A DNA stretch of 18,531 nucleotides, from positions 1 to 18,531 of the forward strand of contig CAVEGR010000154.1 of NCBI GenBank assembly GCA_963615565.1. The letters are read 5' to 3'. Each line of letters begins with the position of its first letter. The first letter of the stretch is position 1. The translations under genes and the position numbers were made by a program. The notes under the pieces were generated by a model, which had not been told where the DNA came from, searched no databases, and saw only the letters and a program-made list of their open reading frames with translations. The DNA comes from UBA9732 sp963615565 (GTDB lineage Bacteria; Spirochaetota; Spirochaetia; Sphaerochaetales; Sphaerochaetaceae). Of this stretch, positions 6,847 to 14,421 are shown piece after piece.

Positions 6847-8040
6847 ATGAATGTAGAAAAAGTTAGCGATACTATAAATAAAATCTTCTTAGACAATGGA
6901 GATGAAATTATTCTCGTTGGAACTGCCCATGTCTCTCAAAATAGTGTTGATGAGGTAAGACAGGTAATTGAGGAAGAAAATCCGGACCACATTTGTCTTG
7001 AACTGGACAAAGGCAGGTACGATAGCAAAACTAAAGAAAGTAACTATTCCAACATGGATTTAGTTAAAATCTTTAAAGAGGGCAAAACTTTTCTTGTTCT
7101 TGCAAATACAGCATTAGCATCCTTTCAAAAGAAAATGGGCACGCAAACGGGCTCTGCTCCAGGAGAAGAAATCTTAGGAGCAGGCAAAATTGCAGTTGAA
7201 AAAGGAATTCCTTTCTCTCTTTGTGACCGTGAAATACAAGTTACTCTTAAAAGGGCTTGGAGCAAAAGCAATTTTTGGAATAAAGCTAAACTAATCTCTA
7301 CTCTTCTCTCCAGCGCATTTGACAAAGAGGAATTCAAACCGGAGGAGTTAGAAGAATTAAAGAAGTCCGATACCCTTCAGGAAATGATGAATGAACTGGC
7401 AAAAGAACTTCCCGGAGCAAAAGAAGCTCTCATTGATGAGAGAGACCGATATTTAGCTACAAAAATTACGGAAGCGCCAGGGCACAAGAAAGTAGCTGTT
7501 ATAGGTGCAGGACATGCTAGCGGCATAATCAAAACAATTGGCAAACTTGAAAAAGGAGAACTGTCAAAGGATCTTAGTTCCATATCTAGTGTTCCAAAAC
7601 CTTCTAAAGCAAGCAAAATTGCTGGTTGGATAGTTCCAATTGCAATTATTGCCATTGTTGTCATAGCTGGTTTTATGCAAGGATTTGACCAGGGTCTTAA
7701 ATATTTTGTAATTTGGGCATGCACAAACTCTCTTACAACTGTTTTGTTCTCAATTCTTTCCTTAGCACATCCGTTGAATTGGCTTGTTTCCGCCATAGCT
7801 GCGCCAATAGCCGTACTCAACCCAGCAATAGGGGTTGGCCTTATTACAGGCATTGCAGAAGCTAAACTTAGAAAACCAAAAGTTAAAGATTTTGAAACAA
7901 TATCAGATGATATCTCAACTTTTAAGGGTTGGTTTAAAAACAGAGTCCTTCATGCTTTTACTGTTTTCTTTGGTACAAGTATTGGAAGCATAATTGGAAC
8001 ATTCATTCTCTTCCCTATTATGCTAAAAGTCTTTGGATGA
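6847..8040 (+). CDS. TraB/PrgY-family membrane protein (TIKI/EreA-like predicted metalloprotease fold)
   Basis: 397 residues. The N-terminal domain (about 20-230) has the family marks: GTAH (25-28) and GAGH (220-223) as the two GxxH motifs, CLELD (50-54) followed by Arg57, CDRE (126-129) and DERDRYLA (197-204). The C-terminal part is hydrophobic, with about four membrane segments near 259-277, 285-306, 311-337 and 368-392, typical of chromosomal TraB homologues. Enterococcal TraB/PrgY reduces pheromone activity, and the superfamily (TIKI, EreA, ChaN) is proposed to be metal-dependent hydrolases; the role in bacteria that lack pheromone plasmids is unknown to me. No signal peptide: the catalytic-like domain would be cytoplasmic if the N-terminus stays inside. 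There is no Shine-Dalgarno before the ATG, and TATATT lies at 6834-6839, so a leaderless or very short leader mRNA is possible. It converges on the AAA/PD-(D/E)XK gene, 38 bases away. Confidence 0.82.
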   Translation: MNVEKVSDTINKIFLDNGDEIILVGTAHVSQNSVDEVRQVIEEENPDHICLELDKGRYDSKTKESNYSNMDLVKIFKEGKTFLVLANTALASFQKKMGTQTGSAPGEEILGAGKIAVEKGIPFSLCDREIQVTLKRAWSKSNFWNKAKLISTLLSSAFDKEEFKPEELEELKKSDTLQEMMNELAKELPGAKEALIDERDRYLATKITEAPGHKKVAVIGAGHASGIIKTIGKLEKGELSKDLSSISSVPKPSKASKIAGWIVPIAIIAIVVIAGFMQGFDQGLKYFVIWACTNSLTTVLFSILSLAHPLNWLVSAIAAPIAVLNPAIGVGLITGIAEAKLRKPKVKDFETISDDISTFKGWFKNRVLHAFTVFFGTSIGSIIGTFILFPIMLKVFG

Positions 8041-8078
8041 GCGATTTTTGCTTCTCTATTTGTACAGACCAGCCAAAC

Positions 8079-9680
8079 TCAACCAATATACGTTGATTCT
8101 TTACGCTTATCTATAATTTCTTCCTTCCACTCTTCTATTTGTCTTGTCTCTGAAGAGAAGTTCAAGCCCATGAGACGAATCTCTTTGTCTGTATTGATAT
8201 ACTTTCCGTAGTATCTTTTTTCTTTTATCTGCTTAAGGGCACCTTCTGCACTTTGATCTACTTTTATCTCAATAACGTAGACGTCTGTCTTTGTACCTAT
8301 CACCACATCAATACGGCCAAGCGTAGTTTTCTCCTCAACTATAATTCTTTCCACTCCCAAAAGAAGGAAAAACGAATAGAACATAGCTTGATAGCCAATT
8401 TCTTTCTGCAGTACAACATATGGAATCTGCTCATAATAAGCATTCATTGCTTTTATAAGAGTGCCAATATCTCCAGTTCTTACTGCACTTCTTCCTTTTA
8501 CAAGGAATACACTAAGATCCTTACCCCCAGAATACTGCTTCATTAAAGTAAGCGTAAATGCATTTCTTACTTCCTTATTTGGAAATGTAAGAGTCAAGGC
8601 GGTATTATCACCCTCCTTGATTGTGAGATATCCTGTAAAGTAAAGAAGTGCTAAAATCTGTGAGCCATCCAGCGTATGGGAAGCAAAGTTGCTGTAATCA
8701 AAAGTGGAAAACACATCAATTCCAATAATTGGATCTTCTGTGATGATTCCCCCTAGGTGATAATCTCTAGCTAAATCTATGGCCAATGTACTTGACCCAG
8801 TATTTATCCAGTAATTTTTAAAGCTAAAGTTTCCATTGAAGAAAAATCCTACAGAAACAGGGTTATAGACTTTAATTGGGTTTTCATATGAAAAACGGTA
8901 GCCATCATAATAATCACGAATAGCTTTTATAAAGTCTTCCCTCTTCTCATAGTTTCTATCTTCCCTTTTCATATATTCATCAATATATTCTGAAAAGTTT
9001 GTTTCAAGCTCTTCTTCCGTATAACCAAATGCACAAGCATAATCTGCATCAAAAGTAAGGTCAGTAAGATTGTTCATCTGACTAAATATAGACATATTAG
9101 AGAATTTGGTAATTCCTGTAATAAACAGGAAGCGAACTTTCTCGTTGGTGTTCTTTATTACTGAATAGAATGAACTTAATGTATCTCTTATTTTATCTAC
9201 CAGTTCAGTGTTTTTATATGTATGGATAATTGGGGTGTCATACTCGTCTACTATAACAACAGCTTTCTTATCTAATCTACTCAATGTAGAATAAAGCATC
9301 TCTGAAGGTTTTTTTCTTTCAACCTCAATACCATTATTGCTAGCCTGTTCAATTATTCTATCCTGAAATGCATTCAGAAAGTCTTCATAGCTCTCAGTAT
9401 TGATATTAGCAAAATTAAAATGAAGCACCGGATATTTCTCAAAAGAGTAATCTGTCTTGTCTATGTATAAATCCTTGAAGAGTTCACACTTTCCCTCAAA
9501 TAAAGCGTGAAGAGTTGAGCACATAAGGCTCTTGCCATAACGGCGTGGACGAGAGATGAAGTAGTAATTTTTAAGCTCATCTTCAATAAGAGAATAAACA
9601 TACTTAGTCTTATCAACATAAATATGCCCTTTTACTCTAATATCCTCAAATGAACTTACGTTTACAGTTATCTTCTTCAT
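8079..9680 (-). CDS. AAA-ATPase-like protein with C-terminal PD-(D/E)XK nuclease-like domain
   Basis: 533 residues, the typical length of the family with an N-terminal AAA-ATPase-like domain (Pfam 09820) and a C-terminal PD-(D/E)XK domain (Pfam 08011, formerly DUF1703). Near the N-terminus, GHIYVDKTKYVYSLI is the family entry motif. The nucleotide-binding loop is the unusual SRPRRYGKS (43-51), which replaces a standard GxxGxGKS P-loop, and the Walker B is VVIVDEYD (141-148). FLFITGITKFS is the conserved sensor-like segment. At the C-terminus, GRID (Asp458) and VYVIEIK (Glu471, Lys473) give D...ExK, so the nuclease site looks intact. Such genes are often present in many copies in Treponema, Bacteroides and Clostridia; their function is not established, and defence or mobile-element roles are only suspected. 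It lies 87 bases downstream of radA on the same strand, with no convincing ribosome-binding site. Confidence 0.88.
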   Translation of the reverse strand: MKKITVNVSSFEDIRVKGHIYVDKTKYVYSLIEDELKNYYFISRPRRYGKSLMCSTLHALFEGKCELFKDLYIDKTDYSFEKYPVLHFNFANINTESYEDFLNAFQDRIIEQASNNGIEVERKKPSEMLYSTLSRLDKKAVVIVDEYDTPIIHTYKNTELVDKIRDTLSSFYSVIKNTNEKVRFLFITGITKFSNMSIFSQMNNLTDLTFDADYACAFGYTEEELETNFSEYIDEYMKREDRNYEKREDFIKAIRDYYDGYRFSYENPIKVYNPVSVGFFFNGNFSFKNYWINTGSSTLAIDLARDYHLGGIITEDPIIGIDVFSTFDYSNFASHTLDGSQILALLYFTGYLTIKEGDNTALTLTFPNKEVRNAFTLTLMKQYSGGKDLSVFLVKGRSAVRTGDIGTLIKAMNAYYEQIPYVVLQKEIGYQAMFYSFFLLLGVERIIVEEKTTLGRIDVVIGTKTDVYVIEIKVDQSAEGALKQIKEKRYYGKYINTDKEIRLMGLNFSSETRQIEEWKEEIIDKRKESTYIG

Positions 9681-9747
9681 ATAAATATGTTACACCAATT
9701 TTTCCCTTTCCTCTAGATTTTCTTTTCCTTAGAACTTGCTCGCTACA

Positions 9748-9765
9748 GTTGTATTTTGCAACAAC
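9748..9765 (-). other. Hairpin downstream of radA
   Basis: GTTGT / ACAAC with an 8-base loop containing TTGCAA, starting a few bases past the radA stop. It has no T run in either direction, so any termination would be weak. The core is similar to the hairpin before hypA. Confidence 0.35.
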
Positions 9766-9767
9766 CC

Positions 9768-11099
9768 CTAAAAAGCGTCTTTGATTTTTTTACACCGTTT
9801 GAGAAGAAGGCGTTTTTCTTCAAACTGCATGGCATAAGGAACTATTGCTTTGTCAAAGCCCATCTCATAGGCAGCCTTAAGTCTACGTTCTCCATAATTA
9901 ACAGGCCTTACTTCTCCCGCAAGGCTAAGTTCTCCAAAGCAAACCATTTTTGAAGGAAGGTTCTTGCCACAACAAGCAGACCAAAGAGCAATAGCTAAAG
10001 CTAATTCAACAGAGACCTCATTTACTCTAACGCCACCTGCAACATTGACGTAAATATCTTTATCTCCCAACTTTACGGCTCCATGTCTTTCTAGTATGGC
10101 TGCAATACGCGTAACCCTTGATGTGTCTATTTTGTCAGAATAAACTCGACTGTAGCCACTTTTTGCATCAACAACAAGAGCTTGAACTTCAACTATAAAG
10201 GTCCTAGAGCCTTCTGTAATAGCAGTATAAGCAATGCCAGGAGGAAGTTCACTTTCTTGGCGCTCAGAGATAAAAAAACTTGACGGATCTTTTACTCCTT
10301 CCAGTCCTTCTGAGGTCATGTTGAAAATTCCAATCTCATCTACTGATCCAAATCTGTTTTTTGCTGCTCTTACAAGTCTTACTCCCATAGACGCCTGTTC
10401 AAAATAAATAACAGTGTCTACCATATGTTCAATAATTTTGGGACCTGCTAATGTTCCTTCTTTTGTTACATGTCCAATAAAGAAAACTGCTGTTCCGTTT
10501 CGTTTACAAAGACTAGTCAATTCCATACAACAAGTCCTAATTTGAGTAACAGAACCAGCAAGAGATGTTAATTCTTCAGAATATAAAGTTTGAAGAGAAT
10601 CTATAACAGCAATTTGAGGTTTTTCTACTTCCAAGACATGCATAATTTTCTCAAGCTTTGTTTCGCAAAGAATGTTTATTTTTGAAAGATCTAGCCCAAG
10701 CCTTTCCGCCCTCTGTCTTACCTGACTTGCACTTTCTTCTCCTGAAACATAGAGAACTTTTCGTTTATCTGCACACCCAGAAACAACCTGAAGCATTAAG
10801 GTGGATTTCCCAATTCCAGGTTCTCCTCCAACAAGCACAGAACTAGATTTAACAATACCCCCTCCTAAGACTCTATCCAATTCATCTATTCCACTAGCAA
10901 ATCTAAATTCGTTTTCATAAGGAACTTCTGACAAAGGAACCGAATTTGTTTGTGAGGATTCCTTACTAAATTTCTTTTGTTTTTCTATTTTCTCTTCTGT
11001 AAAAGAATTCCAAGCATTACAGTCAGGACACCGGCCAAGCCATTTTGAGCTAGTATAACCACATTGCGAACATATAAACTGCGTTGCACCTTCTTTCAT
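9768..11099 (-). CDS. radA: DNA repair protein RadA/Sms
   Basis: DnaB-like, RecA-related ATPase that drives branch migration in recombination intermediates and helps process stalled forks. The 443 residues are close to E. coli RadA (460). Domains in order: a four-Cys zinc finger (Cys10, 13, 24, 27; CSQC and CPDC) with the typical KWLGRCPDCNAWNS; the RecA-like core with Walker A GGEPGIGKST (91-100) and Walker B IAVIDS (163-168); the RadA-specific KNRFG motif (247-251); and a Lon-protease-like C-terminal domain (about 290-443) with NVAGGVRVNE. AAGGAG lies 7 bases before the ATG, fixing the start. A TATAAT just upstream suggests its own promoter. The AAA/PD-(D/E)XK gene follows on the same strand, with only a weak hairpin between. 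Confidence 0.96.
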   Translation of the reverse strand: MKEGATQFICSQCGYTSSKWLGRCPDCNAWNSFTEEKIEKQKKFSKESSQTNSVPLSEVPYENEFRFASGIDELDRVLGGGIVKSSSVLVGGEPGIGKSTLMLQVVSGCADKRKVLYVSGEESASQVRQRAERLGLDLSKINILCETKLEKIMHVLEVEKPQIAVIDSLQTLYSEELTSLAGSVTQIRTCCMELTSLCKRNGTAVFFIGHVTKEGTLAGPKIIEHMVDTVIYFEQASMGVRLVRAAKNRFGSVDEIGIFNMTSEGLEGVKDPSSFFISERQESELPPGIAYTAITEGSRTFIVEVQALVVDAKSGYSRVYSDKIDTSRVTRIAAILERHGAVKLGDKDIYVNVAGGVRVNEVSVELALAIALWSACCGKNLPSKMVCFGELSLAGEVRPVNYGERRLKAAYEMGFDKAIVPYAMQFEEKRLLLKRCKKIKDAF

Positions 11100-11112
11100 G
11101 TTAGGACTCCTT

Positions 11113-11118
11113 ATTATA
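11113..11118 (-). promoter_or_regulatory. Possible -10 element of the radA promoter
   Basis: A perfect TATAAT on the - strand immediately precedes the radA ribosome-binding site. No good -35 is found at 16-18 bases (nearest TATATC at 17). If real, the leader would be only a few bases long, so an alternative is that it is chance in AT-rich DNA. Confidence 0.3.
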
Positions 11119-11202
11119 AGAGGGAATGATTAAAAGATATAAACAAAAAAATAAACCCGCAACAAAAATACACTTGCAAATCTTATAAATTTCGTGTTTT
11201 TG

Positions 11203-11373
11203 ATGCAGGTTTACGTAAAAAATACAAAGATTGTGGTTTTTGGCACAATTCCAAGAACTGTGACGAAAGAAGTTGAGCAATTAATACGAAGTTATGATTT
11301 CAAGATTCAAGGAATTATCTTTAGACAATATGAGTATATGTCTAAAGATGATGACGCAGAAGCTTGGAATTAA
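11203..11373 (+). CDS. Unrecognised 56-residue ORF in the radA to PPIase gap
   Basis: The only sizeable ORF in the 335-base gap between radA and the fusion PPIase, on the opposite strand to both. It reads MQVYVKNTKIVVFGTIP, continues with a charged central part (KEVEQLIRSYDF) and ends KDDDAEAWN. Composition is protein-like, with an alternating beta-alpha pattern and no low complexity. There is no ribosome-binding site before the ATG. The frame is open back to 11155, so a non-ATG start is possible. A -1 shift near the stop would read on for 14 more codons (LKQVEMFKLF...) to a TAG at 11412-11414, so it could be a decayed or frameshifted gene remnant. I do not recognise the family and regard this as a weak call. 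Confidence 0.3.
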   Translation: MQVYVKNTKIVVFGTIPRTVTKEVEQLIRSYDFKIQGIIFRQYEYMSKDDDAEAWN

Positions 11374-11411
11374 AACAAGTAGAAATGTTCAAATTATTTT
11401 GGCACAATTCC
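11238..11411 (+). repeat. 15-bp direct repeat 159 bases apart
   Basis: TTTTGGCACAATTCC occurs at 11238-11252 and again, identically, at 11397-11411. The first copy lies inside the small ORF, the second just after it. The offset of 159 bases is exactly 53 codons, so both copies would encode FGTIP in the same frame. Weak similarity (AAAT...CAAA...ATT) extends about 20 bases upstream of both copies. Confidence 0.6.
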
Positions 11412-11416
11412 TAGTT

Positions 11417-11433
11417 AGTTAGGATACCTAACT
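11417..11433 (-). other. Hairpin directly after the fusion PPIase gene
   Basis: AGTTAGG / CCTAACT, a 7-bp stem with a 3-base loop, begins 2 bases past the PPIase stop. No T run follows on the - strand, so it is not a canonical intrinsic terminator; it may protect the 3' end or act with Rho. Confidence 0.4.
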
Positions 11434-11434
11434 T

Positions 11435-12382
11435 CTAAAAATCTAACAGCTCAACATCAAAGATTAAATATGAATTTGGTGGAATAATTCCAGGATATCC
11501 ATGAACCCCATAACCAAGCTCTGGTGGAATAATCAATGTTCTTTTTTCTCCCTTACTCATTGTCTGAAGAGCCTCATTCCAACCCTCAATAACTTGGCCT
11601 ACAGCAAAGGTTGCAGGCTCACCTCTATGAACAGAAGAGTCAAACATTCTACCATCAAGAAGGGTTCCTGTATAATGAACAGTAACTTTTTGGCCATATT
11701 TTGGATGAGCCTTACCGTCGCCTTCTTTAAGTACAACATACTGTAACCCACTAGGCGTTTTTATTGCCTTTGGCCAACGGTTTGCAATCTCTTTTTCAAC
11801 CTTTTCAATCTCATTCTTTCTTCTTTCCATTGCCTTCTTAGAAGCGTCTTGAACAAGTTGTGCAAAGATTTCCTTAGTTACTTTAAAATTCTGAGCTTCT
11901 TGGCCAATACGTTCAATTTTAATGTCATTAATTCTATCTCCCTGGGCTATTGAATTTACAACATCCTGTCCTTCAACAACTTTTCCAAATACAGAGTGTT
12001 TATCATTTAACCATGGTGTTTTTACATGAGTAATGAAGAACTGGCTACCATTAGTTCCTGGCCCTGCATTTGCCATACTCATAACTCCAGGACCATCGTG
12101 TCTTAGAGATGAATCAAATTCATCTGGAAAAGAATATCCGGGACCACCTGTTCCATCTCCTTTTGGACAGCCTCCTTGTATCATGAAATTGTCAATAACC
12201 CTATGGAACATTAATCCTTCGTAGAAATTTTCACCCGGGTTATCAAAATTAAGTTCGCCCTCAACAAGACCAACAAAATTCGCAACAGTCATTGGAACCT
12301 TTTTAAATTCAAGAGAAACAACTATTTTTCCCTTTTCTGTGTCTATTACAGCATAAAGTCCATCTTTATCTTTATAGCTCAT
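11435..12382 (-). CDS. Dual-family immunophilin: cyclophilin-FKBP fusion peptidyl-prolyl isomerase
   Basis: 315 residues joining two unrelated prolyl-isomerase folds. Residues about 8-162 are a cyclophilin: FHRVI (59-63) with catalytic Arg61, FMIQGG (66-71), the ANAGPGTNGSQFFI stretch (104-117), Trp124, and KHSVFGKV (128-135). A charged, probably helical linker (about 167-203, rich in Lys and Glu) leads to an FKBP domain (about 207-315) with VHYTGTLLDGRMFDSS (235-250: Tyr237, Phe247, Asp248), QVIEGW (263-268, Trp268), GYG (290-292), and the closing SYLIFDVELLDF. Key pocket residues of both domains look present, so both may be active. No signal peptide; cytoplasmic. This cyclophilin-then-FKBP order is the CFBP type reported from Treponema denticola. 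AAGGAG lies 5 bases before the ATG. The gene follows parB by 32 bases, probably in the parAB operon. Confidence 0.93.
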   Translation of the reverse strand: MSYKDKDGLYAVIDTEKGKIVVSLEFKKVPMTVANFVGLVEGELNFDNPGENFYEGLMFHRVIDNFMIQGGCPKGDGTGGPGYSFPDEFDSSLRHDGPGVMSMANAGPGTNGSQFFITHVKTPWLNDKHSVFGKVVEGQDVVNSIAQGDRINDIKIERIGQEAQNFKVTKEIFAQLVQDASKKAMERRKNEIEKVEKEIANRWPKAIKTPSGLQYVVLKEGDGKAHPKYGQKVTVHYTGTLLDGRMFDSSVHRGEPATFAVGQVIEGWNEALQTMSKGEKRTLIIPPELGYGVHGYPGIIPPNSYLIFDVELLDF

Positions 12383-12414
12383 GTTAACTCCTTATATTGC
12401 AAGCAATTAGTTTA

Positions 12415-13338
12415 TTATTCGTATAAATCTCCACCTGGAGAAATTATTTGATAAATTCTTTCAAGCTCTTCTTCTGAAGCAAAAGGAATAACTATTTTTC
12501 CTTTTTTCATTACTCCGTTCTTGTATTTTCCCTTGATCTCAACCCTACAGCCAGTTGCAGAAAGAAACTTTTCTTCCAACTGTAAAATTTCAGGAGATTT
12601 AGAAATATTTGAGGACGGCTTTTCTTCTGATATCTTCTTAATAGCACGAACGCCTTTATTTAGGTTTGCTGCTAGCTCTTCTGCCTGTCTTACAGAAAGA
12701 TTTTCATTGATAATCTTTTCATAAAGAATCTCTCTATCTGCAGGACTTTCAACACTTAGTAAAGCACGAGCATGGCCTGAAGAAAAATCACCATTTTCAA
12801 GTGAATCCAGCATCTTTTGAGAAAGGTTCAAAAGTCTAATACTATTTGTGATAGTAGAGCGGCCTTTTCCAACTTTTTTTGCAAGCTCATCTTGACTAAT
12901 TCCTGATTGTGTAAGTAGATACGAGTAGGCTCTTGCTTCTTCAACAGGATTTAAGTCCTCCCTTTGAATGTTTTCAATTAAAGAAACTTCCATCCGCTGT
13001 AAATCAGTAAAAGAACGGACAATAGCTGGAATTGTCTTAAGTCCAGCCATCTTTGACGCCCTATATCTTCTTTCTCCTGCAATAATTATATAACTTTCGT
13101 CTGCAATTTCCTCAACTAAAATAGGTTGAATTAATCCTTGTTCAATAATAGAGTCTCGCAGTTCAATTAAAGAATTTGGATCAAACTTCTTTCTAGGTTG
13201 ATTTGGATTGGGTTTAATCTTATCAATCTCAATTTCCTGTACTTTTGCCCCTGTTTCTTCGAGTTTTTTTACTTCATATGAATATTCATCAATAAGAGAA
13301 GAAATTCCTTTACCTAAACCATGTTTTTTAATTGGCAC
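12415..13338 (-). CDS. parB: Chromosome-partitioning protein ParB (Spo0J), CTP-dependent parS-binding clamp
   Basis: Binds parS and spreads as a CTP-fuelled sliding clamp, working with ParA to segregate origins. From a GTG start (13336-13338) the protein has 307 residues: an N-terminal HGLGKGISSLI (6-16) that resembles the ParA-stimulating tail, the CTP-binding GERRYRA (88-94), ENIQREDLNPVEEA (122-135), a helix-turn-helix about 147-169 (ISQDELAKKVGKGRSTITNS), and a C-terminal dimerisation region. Start choice: AGGAGG (13348-13353) is 9 bases from the GTG but only 3 from an in-frame TTG two codons earlier. Either start lies inside the end of parA, an overlap of 11 bases for GTG, which implies translational coupling. 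A perfect parS lies about 1.1 kb away (14422-14437). Confidence 0.95.
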   Translation of the reverse strand: MPIKKHGLGKGISSLIDEYSYEVKKLEETGAKVQEIEIDKIKPNPNQPRKKFDPNSLIELRDSIIEQGLIQPILVEEIADESYIIIAGERRYRASKMAGLKTIPAIVRSFTDLQRMEVSLIENIQREDLNPVEEARAYSYLLTQSGISQDELAKKVGKGRSTITNSIRLLNLSQKMLDSLENGDFSSGHARALLSVESPADREILYEKIINENLSVRQAEELAANLNKGVRAIKKISEEKPSSNISKSPEILQLEEKFLSATGCRVEIKGKYKNGVMKKGKIVIPFASEEELERIYQIISPGGDLYE

Positions 13339-14086
13339 GAGCAAGTACCTCCTTTGCTAATGAATTATAAGCCTTTGCACCAGAACAACTATTATCATAA
13401 GCATTAATAGGCAGGCCATGAGATGGTGCCTCGCTTAATCTTACATTTCTTGGTATTTTTGTATCAAAAACAAGATCTTGAAAATAAGATGAAATATCCT
13501 CAACAACTTCATTATTGAGATTAGAACGTCTTGAATACATAGTAAATACAATACCAAGAACTTTTAACTTTGGATTTAACTGTTTATTAACAGAAGAAAT
13601 TGTTCTTAAGAGCAAATTTAACCCTTCCATAGCAAAATATTCACATTGCATTGGAATAATTACGCTATCAGCCCAACAAAGAGCATTCATTGTGACAAGA
13701 TCTAACGCAGGTGGACAATCAGCAAAAATAAAATCATATTGATCTTCTATTGGATACAAAGCCTCTTTAAGAAAAAATTCTCTTTTTTCTTCATCAACAA
13801 GCTCAATGGCAAGTCCAGCCATATTTATTCCACCACTTAAACAATATAAATTATTTACTGGAGTACTTTGAATAGCTGAGAAATTGGCCTCTTCTGCTAA
13901 GATTTCATAAATTCCCGGTTTAGAAGTATCAGCAGAAACAGAACTTGACAAGTTTCCTTGAGAATCTAAATCAACAAGAAGAACCTTATATCCTTCTTTT
14001 GCTAATGCAGAACCTACATTAACAGCAGTTGTGGTTTTTCCTACACCACCTTTTTGATTAAGAAAGATAATTTTTTTTGCTTTCAT
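13328..14086 (-). CDS. parA: Chromosome-partitioning ATPase ParA (Soj)
   Basis: Deviant-Walker ATPase that binds DNA non-specifically as an ATP dimer and moves ParB-parS complexes. The 252 residues are the short chromosomal (Soj) type, with no N-terminal DNA-binding domain. Visible motifs: KGGVGKTT (12-19, with the signature first Lys12), VDLDSQGN (38-45, Walker A'), and FADCPPALD (121-129, Walker B with Asp123). ATG at 14086 is the only sensible start, directly before KAKKIIFLNQKGG. No Shine-Dalgarno is seen upstream, and a likely -10 sits only 7 bases before the ATG, so the mRNA may be leaderless. The stop lies inside the parB start region. Divergent from the Nfu gene, with back-to-back promoters. 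Confidence 0.96.
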   Translation of the reverse strand: MKAKKIIFLNQKGGVGKTTTAVNVGSALAKEGYKVLLVDLDSQGNLSSSVSADTSKPGIYEILAEEANFSAIQSTPVNNLYCLSGGINMAGLAIELVDEEKREFFLKEALYPIEDQYDFIFADCPPALDLVTMNALCWADSVIIPMQCEYFAMEGLNLLLRTISSVNKQLNPKLKVLGIVFTMYSRRSNLNNEVVEDISSYFQDLVFDTKIPRNVRLSEAPSHGLPINAYDNSCSGAKAYNSLAKEVLARAN

Positions 14087-14093
14087 GCCATTT

Positions 14094-14122
14094 ATAATAA
14101 AGCAAAATTATTTGAAAGTCAT
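14094..14122 (-). promoter_or_regulatory. Likely parA operon promoter
   Basis: On the - strand, ATGACT (14117-14122) and TATTAT (14094-14099) at 17-base spacing, each matching four or more consensus positions. The -10 ends 7 bases before the parA ATG, so transcription would begin at or next to the start codon. Confidence 0.45.
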
Positions 14123-14129
14123 CCTTTTA

Positions 14130-14158
14130 TTGACTTAATAAACTCAATAAGACAGAAT
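14130..14158 (+). promoter_or_regulatory. Likely promoter of the Nfu gene
   Basis: TTGACT (14130-14135, five of six) and CAGAAT (14153-14158, four of six) at 17-base spacing, ending 19 bases before the ATG and just ahead of AAGGAG. It is back to back with the parA promoter, 7 bases apart, so the two may influence each other. Confidence 0.5.
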
Positions 14159-14177
14159 AAGGCATAAGGAGATAAAA

Positions 14178-14417
14178 ATGGACAATCTTGAACAGAAAGT
14201 TAAAGAAGCTCTTGAGAGCATTCGCCCATCACTTCAGAATGATGGTGGTGATATAGAATTTGTCAAAATGGAAGGAACAAAAGTTTACGTAAAGCTTAAA
14301 GGAGCTTGCGCAGGTTGCATGATGGCTCAGATGACATTAAAAAACGGTGTTGAAAAAATGTTAAAATACAATGTTGATGAGAACATTGAAGTTGAAAACC
14401 TTCCTTTTGAAGAATGA
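14178..14417 (+). CDS. NifU-like (Nfu) iron-sulfur cluster scaffold/carrier protein
   Basis: 79 residues forming a stand-alone NifU C-terminal domain, which carries [4Fe-4S] clusters and passes them to apo-proteins. The diagnostic CAGC pair (Cys44 and Cys47) lies in GACAGCMMAQMTLKNGVE; the N-terminal IRPSLQNDGGDIEFV (15-29) is the family's highly conserved entry motif. Length is normal for Nfu of low-GC bacteria. AAGGAG is 6 bases before the ATG, a strong site. Monocistronic, bounded by its own promoter and a strong terminator. It may serve Fe-S enzymes such as the cluster-rich oxidoreductase in this window (inference only). Confidence 0.95.
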   Translation: MDNLEQKVKEALESIRPSLQNDGGDIEFVKMEGTKVYVKLKGACAGCMMAQMTLKNGVEKMLKYNVDENIEVENLPFEE

Positions 14418-14421
14418 TTAG

